Source: Antedon mediterranea
Lineage: Eukaryota; Echinodermata; Crinoidea; Comatulida; Antedonidae
Assembly (NCBI RefSeq): GCF_964355755.1
Contig: NC_092674.1
Coordinates: 2,983,001 to 3,043,000, forward strand
DNA length: 60,000 nucleotides
Reading direction: 5' to 3'
In this document: positions 1-13,200 of the stretch, piece by piece
How positions within the stretch are numbered: the stretch's first letter is position 1
Layout of the letters: every line of letters begins with the position of its first letter
Notes under the pieces: model-generated
Database searches by the model: none
The model's input: only the letters and a program-made list of their open reading frames with translations
What the model was told of the DNA's origin: nothing
Position numbers and translations under genes: made by a program

Positions 1-402
1 TAGTATTTTGTACTGTTAGTGTTAGTTAGTGTGTAAGTGGATTTGTACTGTTAGTGTTAGTTAGTGTGTAAGTGGATTGTGTAGTGCTTTGTACTGTTAG
101 TGTTAGTTAGCGTGTAAGTGGATTTGTACTGTTAGTGTTAGTTAGTGTGTAAGTGGATTTGTACTGTTAGTGTTAGTTAGTGTGTAAGTGGATTTGTACT
201 GTTAGTGTTAGTTAGTGTGTAAGTGGATTTGTACTGTTAGTAGTGTTAGTGTGTAAGTGGATTTGTACTGTTAGTGTTAGTTAGTGTGTAAGTGGATTTG
301 TACTGTTAGTGTTAGTTAGTGTGTAAGTGGATTTGTACTGTTAGTGTTAGTGTGTAAGTGGATTTGTACTGTTAGTGTTAGTTAGTGTGTAAATGGATTT
401 GT
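1..402. repeat. 35-bp minisatellite (about 11 copies)
   Basis: Tandem copies of a unit containing GTACTGTTAGTGTTAGTTAG and TGTGTAAGTGGATTT. Most copies are 35 bp; a few are shortened (missing the second TTAG) or lengthened. The array runs off the left edge and lies in the FARP intron after the first DH exon. Confidence 0.95.
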
Positions 403-1163
403 TTATACTGTAGTACTGTATTATAAAAGACATCAATGTCTTTCCTTCAATTTAACAAATTGATTTAATAAATATTGAACACAGTTTTTTTATATTTGTT
501 ATAGAGTTTCCTTTTTGTAATTTACTGTAAATGTTTTTGACATTATCATTAAGATCGTTGTTATAAAATTATTTCATTATAAACTCTCTCTAAGAGAATG
601 AGAAACTGAGATACTGGTATATACAAAATTGAAACAGTAGCATTTAATACTATTTCACAAGCCTTATTATTGTAGCATTTTGAATCCACTAATACCCATT
701 CACATTTGTCAGACTTCCTGCAATTATAATCATTTCAATATGAAACAGCAGCAGCAGGCATGTACAGTAATCTTCAACAATCTCATTATTTTACAATTGT
801 AAATACAATATGTCGTCTCTCTTGAGTGTGCATCATTTTAAATCTCGTTAGATTAAATCAATAATATGTGACGTACAACACAAAACAGGTTGTTACATAA
901 GTTTATGTTATAGTGTTCAATCTTTACCAGATTGTTGGTATTGTATCTATCATTCTTGCAGTATCATAGGCAAATTGTTAAATACAGTGTCACATGTATA
1001 TCACATGTGATTTCTGTATAATAGGCTATAAGCCTAACCTTAGCTCAATACAGTATCACATATGATTCCTGTATATGGGTCATAATAATAATAATCCTTA
1101 ACTTAATACATATGTTACATGTTATACATATGTGACACTGTTTTTAGGGCATATTCTACTTAC
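403..1163. other. FARP intron sequence without recognisable gene
   Basis: AT-rich intron between the minisatellite and the first DH exon. Short degenerate repeats with CACATGTATATCACATGTGA lie near 990-1130. No second DH exon was found. Confidence 0.6.
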
Positions 1164-1253
1164 AACGACAATAACTTCAATATCTTTTAAGTATGTTCTC
1201 TCTGTTGTTAGGATTTCCTTAGCAATGAAGTACGCTCTATCGGGCGGATGTCG
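1164..1253 (-). CDS. FARP: FARP exon encoding the start of the RhoGEF (DH) domain
   Basis: Acceptor GTTGCAG at 1254, donor GTCGTT|GTAAGT at 1164; 90 nt, 30 codons, phase 0 on both sides. The peptide [20 protein letters not shown], then [10 protein letters not shown], matches the first helix (CR1) of the FARP DH domain, where the Glu of TTERTY contacts the GTPase switch region in RhoGEFs. The next DH exon (expected to begin with Trp-Phe) is not found between 1 and 1163, so it should lie beyond the left edge. Confidence 0.88.
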
Positions 1254-4200
1254 CTGCAACACAAAGAAATCAAGAAAAAATTTTTATAATTTACTTGATG
1301 GATATGATAAAGAAATTACAACTAAAAATAAATATGACTAAAAAGCCTACAAAAACCTTTTAAAAAAGATAAATTAAATGTACATTTTCTATGTATAATT
1401 TTAATGCTTTTTACCATCTTATCAAATGATATTTTTTACAATATATTGAAATTCATATTTTATAAATCCTGTTAAAAATTCTAGCTGTTTGTAATCACGT
1501 ACCTTTTATTGAAAATGACTAAAAGCATTTATAATTTTCATTTCAAAAACATTAAAAAACAAAAACAAAAAACACTTTGGTAATATTGAAAAGTTTAAAA
1601 TGCTAAACTTCATTCTTTGTAATCATGAAAAAAAGCATCTGAAGGAATTTAAAATTACAAAATATTAATACATTTGAAAAGAAAAATGTAATTCACACTG
1701 AATTACTTATTGCATAATATGTAAGGGGACACCTCAATTAAAGGAGAACTTTACAGAAAAATGGCTATATATGTTTTAATGTTACAGCCAACCTTTATTC
1801 ATGGGATATCCCTAGTTAGGGGAAACCTCCATTAAAAAGAAACTTGCTAAAGTTTTCACCGTAGTGGTAACGGTAATAAAAATATAGAATCTATGTTATT
1901 TATTTTGACTATTTACACACAATGCAGAGCGGGTGGTTTCCAATCAGGATAGATACAGACTCTACGTGTGACAAGCTACGCAGTTTTTCCGCTTACCGTT
2001 ACCGCTCGTCTGTGTAAATTGGCCTTTATATGGGTGTACTGTACATTTTAAAATCTTAATTGTTGTTTCAAAGCAAAGACAATTGTGAATCACTAACCTT
2101 CCTTCTGACAGTTTCTTCTTCTGGTGGTGGATTGGCCACTGGTTCCTCTTGAATGATGGCAGTTGTCTTGACAACTGGTGAGGGTGGTGTTGCAATATTT
2201 ATGTAATGTTTTGAGCTGCCTAAAAAGAAAAATATTCTGGTTAGTCAAATTGTTTCACTTTCACTGAAGCATTTGTTGGGAGACATTTACACCAATAAAT
2301 GTCCGTGTGAACTGGACTGAAGATGGTCACAAACAGCAACGGAAGTCAGTGTGAACAACTGGAATTGAAGATGGTCACAAACAGCAACGGACGTCAGTGT
2401 GAACTGGAATTGAAGATGGTCACAAACAGCAACGGACGTCAGTGTCAACTGGAATTGAAGACAGGAAGCGGTGTGGAAGTTTTTCGTCGTACTTCTCTAA
2501 GATTGATGCAACAGCAAGCCACGATTTGGATATTGTGAATGGTTCCTTCCATTTTACCAGTTTTAAAACTGATCTTTGACCTATTAGGGCGAGTATTACA
2601 CAACCAAATAGTCTTTTTTAATAGGATAATTTGACAGATAAATATTTATAAGAATTTATTATACATCTGCATACAGTGTACTAACTGGAATATTTGTTGG
2701 TAGTTTTCAATAATTTTTCTAACTTTTTACCTTTTTCTATTAAAGTATCTATTATTTGGCTTTTTTGCTCTCACTGTTAATAGATCTGTTTGAAGATTTG
2801 CAATCTGCTTATTTTGAGTGTGTATTTCCAGTGCGAAGATTAACAATCCATAAAACATACACCAGGTGTTGTAGGATAATGCATGTATGATACTGCCAAA
2901 TGCAGACAAAAATATAAATGGGTTTGAGATGTTGTTAAGGTATAAATGTCAATTGTGTAGCCAACTTGTATTAACTGCTACTACAAACTTTACAGATGTA
3001 TATTGTGTTGTCAAGGTATAAATGTCAAACTGCGTAGTCAACTTGTATTAACTGCTACTACAAACCGTACAGATGCATATTGTGTTGTTAAGGTATAAAT
3101 GTCAAATTGTACATGTAATCATGTGTATACACATTTATGATGCATTTTATGTTTTTTTCTTTTTTTAAACAAAATTACTTGAAAGAGAGTTGAAGCATAT
3201 ACCATAGTAAATATATCTTAGAATTGTATGATATATCAATGTAGTGTGACTATACGCCCAATACCCTCTTGTGGGACATTCCTACAACCAGGGGACACCT
3301 CTATTGAAGGGGACATCCCTATTCAGGGGACATTCTCATTCAGGGGACATCCCTATTCAAGGAGACTTCCCTATTAAAGAGAAAATCTTTGGGTCCCAAC
3401 GGTGTCTCATGTTTCTACTGTATTCAATGTTAGAAGATGGATTTGTAACCATTAACATACAAAAAAAAAAGAAAAAAGTGTAAATAATGAAGTAGTTACT
3501 GTGAGGTTAAAGAAGAACGTGAAATTGTAAAGTTAAATGAAAAACAACAATTAAACCCATGCAACTTTCCAATATTTTTAATATTCACGATGAATGTAAA
3601 TACATTATAGATGCACTAATTATAAACATTCTACTTTTCACAAAATAAAATAAACAAAAATAAAAAGAATATTAGAAACTTTCAGATAAATTGATGGGAT
3701 TATCACTAGAAAATGTGGACTACATAGTGTGTATTGGCACTCATTAGAAGAGGAGCGGTTAAATAATCATACAATGTAGCACACTGAATAATCATACAGT
3801 GTAGCACACTGAATAATCATACAATGTAGCACACTGAATAATCATACAATGTAGCACACTGAATAATCATACAGTGTAGCACACTGAATAATCATACAGT
3901 GTAGCACACTGAATAATCATACAGTGTAGCACACTGAATAATCATACAATGTAGCACACTGAATAATCATACAATGTAGCACACTGAATAATCATACAAT
4001 GTAGCACACTGAATAATCATACAGTGTAGCACACTGAATAATCATACAGTGTAGCACACTGAATAATCATACAGTGTAGCACACTGAATAATCATACAAT
4101 GTAGCACACTGAATAATCATACAGTGTACTAAACATGATGCATATGTGGCCAACAGAATTATACATACCATGCTAACAACAATAATATTCTGGGAACGTA

Positions 4201-7200
4201 TTCCCATAGTTTCACAACAATTTAAGAGATCATTAAATAGTATTTTTTCAAGGTATGCCTATATTTGTAGTAGGGAGATTCAGTTTTTATTATGTTTGAA
4301 ACATAAAATTCTTATCCAAAACATTTGAAAGGTGCGGATACGGAATAAACTAGATCAACTACAGTACGGTTATTTATCATTAAAGGAGATTTCGATTTGC
4401 TAGAACCAATGACCGACAACCACACTAGGTCAGGTAAATCGATGTGTTGCGGTCATCGTTTGGATCTAGAAACCATCAAACCTGTGTCAAGGTGAGGATC
4501 GAGGACACACTTCCCAATATTCATGTATGCACACATTGAACTAACACGACATAGTTTGTCGTCAGTCGTCGCAAATCAAAAAATCCCTAATATCCCAAAA
4601 TTGGAATAACAAAGAGTGATTTGGATAGTACGGTAGTTAAGAAGCGTAAGAGATTTGAAAATTACAGATAACTATGTTGGCAGGTATGTAGTTACAAACA
4701 GCCACCACTAAAAAGTACACGCTTCAATGCAAAACACAAGTCAGTAGTATATTATTAGGACATTTCTAGTACATAACAGTACTAACATATCACTAGTACA
4801 CTATATCATTTCTTGTAGAAATTACAGGAGAAATATTCTTATCTAAAAACAACTTAGAATCTATTGAATAATACAAAAGCATAGGTGGATATACGCTGGG
4901 ATAATTTCATTGGGATAACGATGTTTATAATATATTTATGGTGGATTACTAATAGTGAATAAATGATATAGTTGATTGTATATAATTATCATGTACAACA
5001 TTTGTAACTAAACAAGACCACTTAGCCCAAAATATTTTAGGAGAGTTCACTGTATACTATAATAATACTAGAAACAATTATGAAAGTAAATCAATAATGA
5101 TCACTAAAGGTAATGCATTTAAGTAATGAATTAGCAACCAGTAACATAATTATTAGCAATTGAGAAATTAATCAAACTTTAACGGTTTCGGTTTAAAATG
5201 AAAAAGATAATGTATAAATTTCAATGATTTACTACTTGAAGCAGAAACTGTGGGTATTATTTATAAATAAAACATAATTTGTATAATTTAACTACACCTT
5301 TGCTTTACTATATCTAAAAATCAGTGGGGTTATTATCAATTTTGTCGTCAGGTGTTTTCAAAAAATTATTGTAAAATTATCGTAAAACTGCGGTTAAAAA
5401 ATAAACAATAGAAATCTTAAACCCAGAGCTTTCAATATCGTGGTATATTTTAGGTTTTAATTATGAACAATAATTATTAATTTTAGGTATTAATTACAGT
5501 AAGTAAATCAATATTAGTTTAGGTATGTCAAGGTTATCAAACTCAAGATTTAAATAGATTTTTAAATAATGTTTTTAGGCTACTTTAACAACACTCCTAT
5601 ATTCATTTATTTCAAACACAAGGTTTTAAAAATGAAAAATGGAACAGAAGCAAAACTAAAGAATGTGTAAATCTGCCAAACTATGGTTTTTGGAAATGTC
5701 TTTTATAACATAACAATGTTTTAAGCAATGTCTACACTATCTGAAATCTATCTATTTGAAAAAAAAAGAGATGTGCCCATATATTGACATGATGTCATAT
5801 CACTACGATATTTTGTCATATCACTACCATATTTGGGCACATCACACTTTTTTGGTCAAACTAGTTTGATAGTGTAGACAGAGCTTAAGAATGTTAAAAA
5901 ACAACATATTTTCAAGGTATTTTTAAATACAAGACTGATCCTTTTTATACATTTTTTAAATGTTGTCATTTTCTCTCTAAAGGTGAATTTAAGATTGCAC
6001 AATGATTCTAATTTTTAAAACTTAAATTCAAACAGTGAAATCAAGGATTTGAATAATTTAGAACATCACATTTTGAAAAAAACTGATGCGCAAACAAAGT
6101 TTACAATAATTATTTTTTTTAACTATAAGAAGCATTATTGATTTCTCTGTAAAACTCTGTTGAAACACAGTGATGAAAACATGTTTTACAAACATGATAT
6201 ATACAATTTCACACACATGAAAAAGTTCTTTTTGGGAAAAAATTATTGAAAAAAAGACAGTTTTTAGTAATATCTTTAGATATTAATTCAATTACAAATT
6301 GAAGATTGTTTTTGCATTTGAAATTAAAAACAAAATACTTTTACAATTATACCTGCATTGTTTTCATTGGTTTACCGGAACTTAATATGCATACTTATTA
6401 TGCAAATTAGGTATCATTCAAACTCGTTAAAAATTATACCTGCATTGTTTTCATTGGTTTACCGGAACTTATTATGCAAACTTATTATGCAAATTAAGTA
6501 TCATTCAAACTTGTTTAAAATTATACCTGCATTGTTTCATTGGTTTATAGGAACTTAATATGCATACTTATTATGCAAATTAGGTATCACTTATACTTTT
6601 TTGAAACTCCAAAACTTAATTACTATACACACATTAGAAGGTACCTACAATCATACAACACTTCTTAAAAAGCACTTTATGCAAATTAGCAAAGTTTTCT
6701 TAGTAAATTTCATACAAAATTGCTGTTATATTATTTCATCTTTGGTTTTTTGTTTTCAAATTAAAATTGGAAGTGGAGCTTTACAGATTGGCACCAATTA
6801 TTTGCATAGATTATCATTTAATTCAGCAAATTCAGTCAAATTGAAGCAAAAAATGAGTAAATAGCATTGCAATAGAAAATGTCAGATTGGATGTTTTTTT
6901 AAACGAAGCAGCTTGCAGCAGATATCAGCAGGAGAGAGAGTGAAATGATAAACTTTAAAAATGGCATGCAGTAAATTTAAAACAAATAAAAACAAAAGTG
7001 TGGATAGTTTAATAGGCATGCCAAAAATAATATACAACCAGGCGTCTATCTGTTTAACTCGGATATCAATTTAACTGTATACAACCAAGCGTCTATCTGT
7101 TTTAACTGGAATATCATTTTAACTGCATTCTTTTCCCTATTTATTTTATATTTGATAACCAAGACGGAGCAGGACGTTTTGAATTACCTACATAAGACAT

Positions 7201-10200
7201 GCTTATTTATTTGTGAACACCTATAGTTACAAGATTAGGTAAACTTAGCATTTATCGCACTATACTGGTTTAATAAATGGTTACAGTACGATAGTTGGAA
7301 CAAATTTATAGCATGGGAGACAAACGCTATGTTCACACGCACTAGAGTCAAGCGTGTATAAAACCAATTTAAGCTTGGCTCCCACTAGGAGGCAACGCAA
7401 ATACATAGATGCAACGCAAGTACTTTGACCAATCACAAGCAATCCAAACTGTGGCTTGTCATTGGTCAACATGCTTGCTATGCGTCCTAGTGGAAAGCAA
7501 GCTGTAAGCTGACCTGAACCATGGCAGATATCAAATATAAGATTATAACACAGACGTTAAACCGATTAAAGCACTGTATTTAACTCCGATAGATGAAATA
7601 GCATGTAAACATTAATTAATGTGAATTTAAAAGAGCAGAAGCAACCACAACCAATATAAAATACCAAAACCAATTATAGCAACAAAAAAAAGCCAATTTG
7701 ATTTTTGAAATAAACAAGTTAGCTACTCAAGACCATGACAATTGGTTTAAGACCTGTCTACACTATCAAACTTTATGCGACAACAAAAGTGATGTGCCTA
7801 TATATGGACATTATGATGTCATATCACTACCATATTTGGGAATATCACACTTTTTTTGTCAAACTAGTTTGGTAGTGTAGACAGAGCTTTACAGTGTTTA
7901 TGTGCATCACAGAGACGAACAATATTTGGTACATTTGGGCCATTTTTGAAATCTTTGGTTATGTTTAAATTAAAATAATAATGGTATTTTAGTTTTTGAA
8001 TTACTGTATATTTAAAATTTGGAAGCTCCTATCTAAATGTGTCGAAGTGGAAGCATATTTTGACACTGCTTAGTATTTTGTACTAAATGTTGTAATTACC
8101 GAATAAAAGGAAGACAGAAACACAAAGAGATCACCTCTAGCTAAACTTATATAATAAACCAAATTTTCTGGCAGGCTACAGAATATTATGAATGACTAAA
8201 TTGTGGAAGACTAAATTATGGTTACAAAATGTGCAGATAATTCTTGCAGGTCAGAACCTAAAACATTCTTGCAACCTGCTCTATTTGAAGCAAAAGTGCA
8301 AAACACAGACAGACTACAGCACACCATGTTGTCCACATTCTTGCAACCTGCAGAAAACGTTTTAAAAACATTGTTGCAGACTACAAGAAAATATCAACAT
8401 ACTAGCAGTCTCAGGACGACTAGAAAAATCTAAGAAGCCCAAACAATATTCGTTTCAGACATTTTTAACAGACTACAAATAAATGAGCATTGATTTACAA
8501 CCTTTTTACTGTAGAATACTGTCACAACCGACCGATACAGTTTTTAGAAGTCTGGAGGCCTTTCTAGCCAACAATAAAACCATACAGTAACAAGTGTAAA
8601 TAAAAAACAGATACAAGTAAACAGTGTTAAAAAACAATGGGTTACAAAATACTAATCAATTAGTGTGTTACGTAATCGTGCAGGAGTTAGTGAGAAATAC
8701 CTTTATTGTATAAGCCTGGTGACTGCAGAGGTTAAAATCCTGGATTGTAGGAATGCTGGTGTGGAAACTACCATAACAGCTTATGGAAAGCTTTTGGACA
8801 ATTTACTGTCGAAGCATGGAATAATATCAACTTATTTCTCCACAGTTGCACTTACTTACTGGGACAAATTCCTTTAAAATGTCTTCTATATATTAAATAT
8901 TTCTTGATACAACAAATAAAATTGTCTTTTTTTTGGTTAGACATGCGTTTTTTATCAAATAGGTTTTCGAAAAGCCAGAATACAGGGACATGCTAGGTCA
9001 TAGGTCAAAATTAATTACACTTGACATATATGGTAATGATATTATTTATGGTATTAAATAACATAGAACATTTAGTATAAAATATATACACAAATAACTT
9101 TTTAGACACTGTGTATCTAATTACTGAAATTATTCCATCAATACTACTTCAAAAAATCTCCAGGCTAAATTGTCATCATGGAGTTTAATTTTTGAACAAT
9201 AAAACATAATTTGTATTGTTATTAATATCTGTTCTTTCTCAACAGTACAACATTATCATTGATTACTATTTCTGAAAAAACAACTTGAAAACTAATAATC
9301 GTTATTGCTAACGTAACTCGAAGCCAACAAAACATTTTATCAATTTGAAGAGGATTGTTCTGGTCAAATGTCATTTTTGTGTTCTATAAAATTAATTGGA
9401 AAAAGCCTGATTTATTTAAATGAGCTAATTGGAAATAGAATGTATATTATTTATTTATTTATTCAGGTATATATAGTAAAAACATGAAGCCCGAGGGCTG
9501 AAATTGTTTTACGGAAAAAAATATGAAATTATGGATATAAAGGATTGATAATACAGTACTAGAGCTGTTTACAGTGATGTACATACCTAACACTTCAGAA
9601 AATTGAAAAATCAAATTGTCCCTGTGATAACATAAACAGTTACTAGTTAGGTAAAGAAAATATTAATTTAATTTCTTTTGAACATTATTTTATTGTTATG
9701 CCTGATGCACTCACTACTCTATTTGTAAGCTTTCTTAGGGTTTGTGTAAAGGATGAAGATAGGAGGCCTGTAGAAGAATAGCTGGATCTCTCACTGTATG
9801 AAAATACAGAAAAAAACCTAGACACTGATATATACACAAGAGATATTATTACCAAGAAAGTTAATTGGATTTTCTCTATCTAAAGACAATGAACAAAGTG
9901 TAAAGTTTCTCTTTTTGCGTTAACACGTAATTGGATATGACGACTGTACCAGATGGATAATGAAACTTTAAATGTATATCATCATAAAACCAAACATATT
10001 ATCCGATTATATTACTGGTTTTTAAGTTACCATACTTAGTTTTTAAAACACTATTATTAGGAAGACAAGTTGAATGCTTTAAACACACTTGGCATATGTT
10101 AAAAGACTAACACTCAGGTACAGTCATTTCTGTGTTAATTGGAAGCAAACTAAGTATAAAAACTTGAGCTTAGACGCATCTTAGGAGTTTAATTGTAGAC

Positions 10201-13200
10201 ACATATGTCAATTGGCGACAAGAAAGGAAATATTTAGAAAACTAAGTAGGATAAGGAAAAGAAAATAGGTTTACAATAATGGGTAAAGTTCAACATCCTC
10301 AAATATCTTTAATCAATTTTCTGATTTGTTTTTCAGTTTAGTTCTTGATGACAAATATTGTTTGCAGTGATATTTTTAGTTTGATCTTTTAAAGGCATCG
10401 GAGAAAGAAATTGAATAAATGATTCATTTTAAATTAATTGAATTTTTGCAATATTTTTTACTAAAGGCATAAATAGTTAAAACCTTAAATTGTATAAATA
10501 ATTTGTTTCTTATACGACGCAAACGGTAAGTTGTCTCAACAAAAAATCATATTCTAAAAGGCGCCAGGTAGTAAATACTAATTTTAATGTTTTAACATTT
10601 TTGGAATTTATCATTTAATGTCTTTCTTTTTATTGCTTGATATGATTTTATTCTTGTTTGATAGCATAAGATATGTTTTAGTTATAATTACAACATTTTG
10701 CTACTTGCTATACTATGGATGGAGAAAGTTACACATTGATTAACCAGGAAAGAGTGAAATTTACTCTTCCCTGGATCCCTGAACAGTTTCTTTCTAAAAT
10801 TCTACATCCACGAAGAAGAACAACTATTTTTAATACCCTTTGATCATTTTGGTAAGTGATGTCATATATGATGATGATGTCGTGTGATAATGACAACAGT
10901 ATGTTATTCTTTGTTTTTTTTATTTTATTCTGTAAAATGTTTATTTTGGGTTTTGTAAAAAAAAGAATAAAATTTGGTTGTAATGATTATGGTTTGGTTG
11001 TGTAAATTAGCTAGATAGATATCTGCGGTTATAAAAATTTCACTCATTAATTCATTATTCAGTTGTGTGATTACATTTTGGTGATGTCTTGTTACTTGTG
11101 TTGTATATTTCAGAATATATTTTGATGCAAATTTTAAGCAGATCTTCAATAGATCAATCTTGATTTAATCAAAATCATCAGAATTAGGTACTTCAAACCT
11201 AGACAAATTTCCTGTGAGGTCCGCAAACACAGGGCTTGGTTCCGAATCCAGGTCTATGATACCCCCATTGTCTAAAGCATGCCTATTAAACAAACCATTC
11301 ACTTTTGTCCTTTGTGGCGTGCCATCACTTCCATCGGCAGTGAGATCATCATCACTGCTGTTGCTGCTACTGCTGCTACTGCTGTCAGAGCTGCTAGAGA
11401 GTAACCTATCGCGACTTTTAGTTGCTTTCATATCATCCAGAGCATACTGGTAAAGATACTCAGTGCTGGAGTCTGAAGATGCAGAAGAAGTAGCCGAATT
11501 ACTTCTGCTTTTCTCCAAAACATTTTCAGATTTGGAAATGTCTTGTTCGTTTATAGACAATTCCTGTAAACCTCCACTATGTTTATTAACAATTACATCA
11601 TATTGGATGTCATCAGAGACCTGAGGCTGCCTCTGAGGTACAGTTGGCTTAACTAAACAACTTTCAATTCTTTTCATTTCAGCATCAAACTCACTCAAGT
11701 AGTTTTCCTCTTTGTCACACTCATTCCTCTTCGCAGCACTTTTTGCAGCACTTCTCTCCTTTTGATCTTTCCTACCTAAACTTTCTTCTAAACTACCTTT
11801 CTCTGCTGTTGGTGAAACTACTTCTATTGTTTGATATGAGGTATATCTAGTTTCTGTTGGGCTTGGGATTTCTAGTACTTTTGGTTGCATGAACAATGTA
11901 CTGGAGTGATACGTTGGAGAAATTGGGAAGACTTGTTTTTCTGAGGCTGTTTTCTGTTCAGTAATATAAAGAGTGTCTGCTGTAGTGGTAGAACTAACAT
12001 TACTTCTTTGGTATTCAATTGTTTGTTGTTTGTTAACAAAAGTGCTACTGTTTCCTACTATTGACTGATACTCTGTAGCTGAATTTATTTCAAATCCTTT
12101 CCTAGTCCAAGATTTTACTTCAAGGGAGGTTGAATCCTCATCATCTGGGACATCAAACTCTAACTGAAGTTTTTGGAATGAAGTATTTACTACCTGTGGT
12201 GTTTCTAATTCCGTGGAACAATCTTTTGCTGGCGAATCAGCAAAAACTAAGTCAGTATCGGAACATTCCTTATTGTCTATTCTAATTGGTTCTTTATTGA
12301 CCTCTTGAGTCTGACTATCTACATTGGAATCCTCTCCAGTTTCACTTTCATCTGAACTACTACTACTGGTTCTACTACTACTGCTATCAGAATTGTTCCT
12401 ATCCTCTTTCTCCATTAAAATTAAGCTTCTACGTGTTTCTTTTAAACTATTCTCCAACTCTGTTAAATCAGCACTTGTTTTATCCATTTTTTCTTCGAGC
12501 CTAAAGAACTCGCTATTAGCCTGGCCTAAGCACTTTCCTACAGGTTCATGATCATCTAGATTTTCTTCACTAAAAAAGAAAAGTTGCCGTTCTTGGTGGA
12601 ATTGTCTTAAACTAGTTTTCCCCGGGGCACAGTAGGTGTTAAAATCTTTAGACTGTTGGATATGAGGGAAATCTCTCTCTGGACTTGACATTTCAGATGT
12701 AGACTTAAGGATCTCTTCCATTGAACTAACAATTCTAGAATCTATACCAACACTTGCAATTCTTCTAAGATCTTCTAGACTAACAGAGCTACTACTGCTT
12801 GTGGCTGATGTCTCACCAACCACACTGAACTCTGACACATTACCGATACCTTCTTCCGTACACGACGCTATTTCACCATCACTGACGGTCGTTTGTGATT
12901 CAACAGTATCCAAAACACCGTCCAAACTCTCCTCTTCCTCTAGTTTGTACTCTTTACTCTCACCAGCACTACTGTCGGAAGTAGTTCCTCGAGAACTACT
13001 ACCCTTCACAACTCCACTTCTATCAAACCTCTTCATTTCTAAGTCAAAATCTATATTTAATGTCCCGCTAGGGATACTAAAATTAGAGGTATCAGTAGAA
13101 TTCATACTCAAACCGTCTATGTTGTCAGCCGTTGGTCGAGTGTCTTCTGGGGCGCTCTGGGGATATTCCACATGAACTGGTTCCTTCCGTGATGGTGATG

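Noticed and set aside
2732-2891. Possible minus-strand exon with a hydrophobic segment ([16 protein letters not shown]) and a donor AAAAG|GTAAAA
   Set aside because: Its end phase does not fit the next exon at 2219, a membrane segment is not expected in the FARP linker, and the acceptor is weak; it is probably a chance frame.
3762-4128. Regular 25-bp repeats resembling a CRISPR array
   Set aside because: There are no spacers, the copies are directly adjacent, and the DNA is animal; it is a minisatellite.
12801-13175. Serine- and leucine-rich open frames on the + strand opposite FARP exon 11 (also 11214-11453 and 12324-12551)
   Set aside because: They are antisense by-products of the serine-rich coding sequence; they have no family match or splice logic, and the minus-strand frame is far longer and fits the gene.
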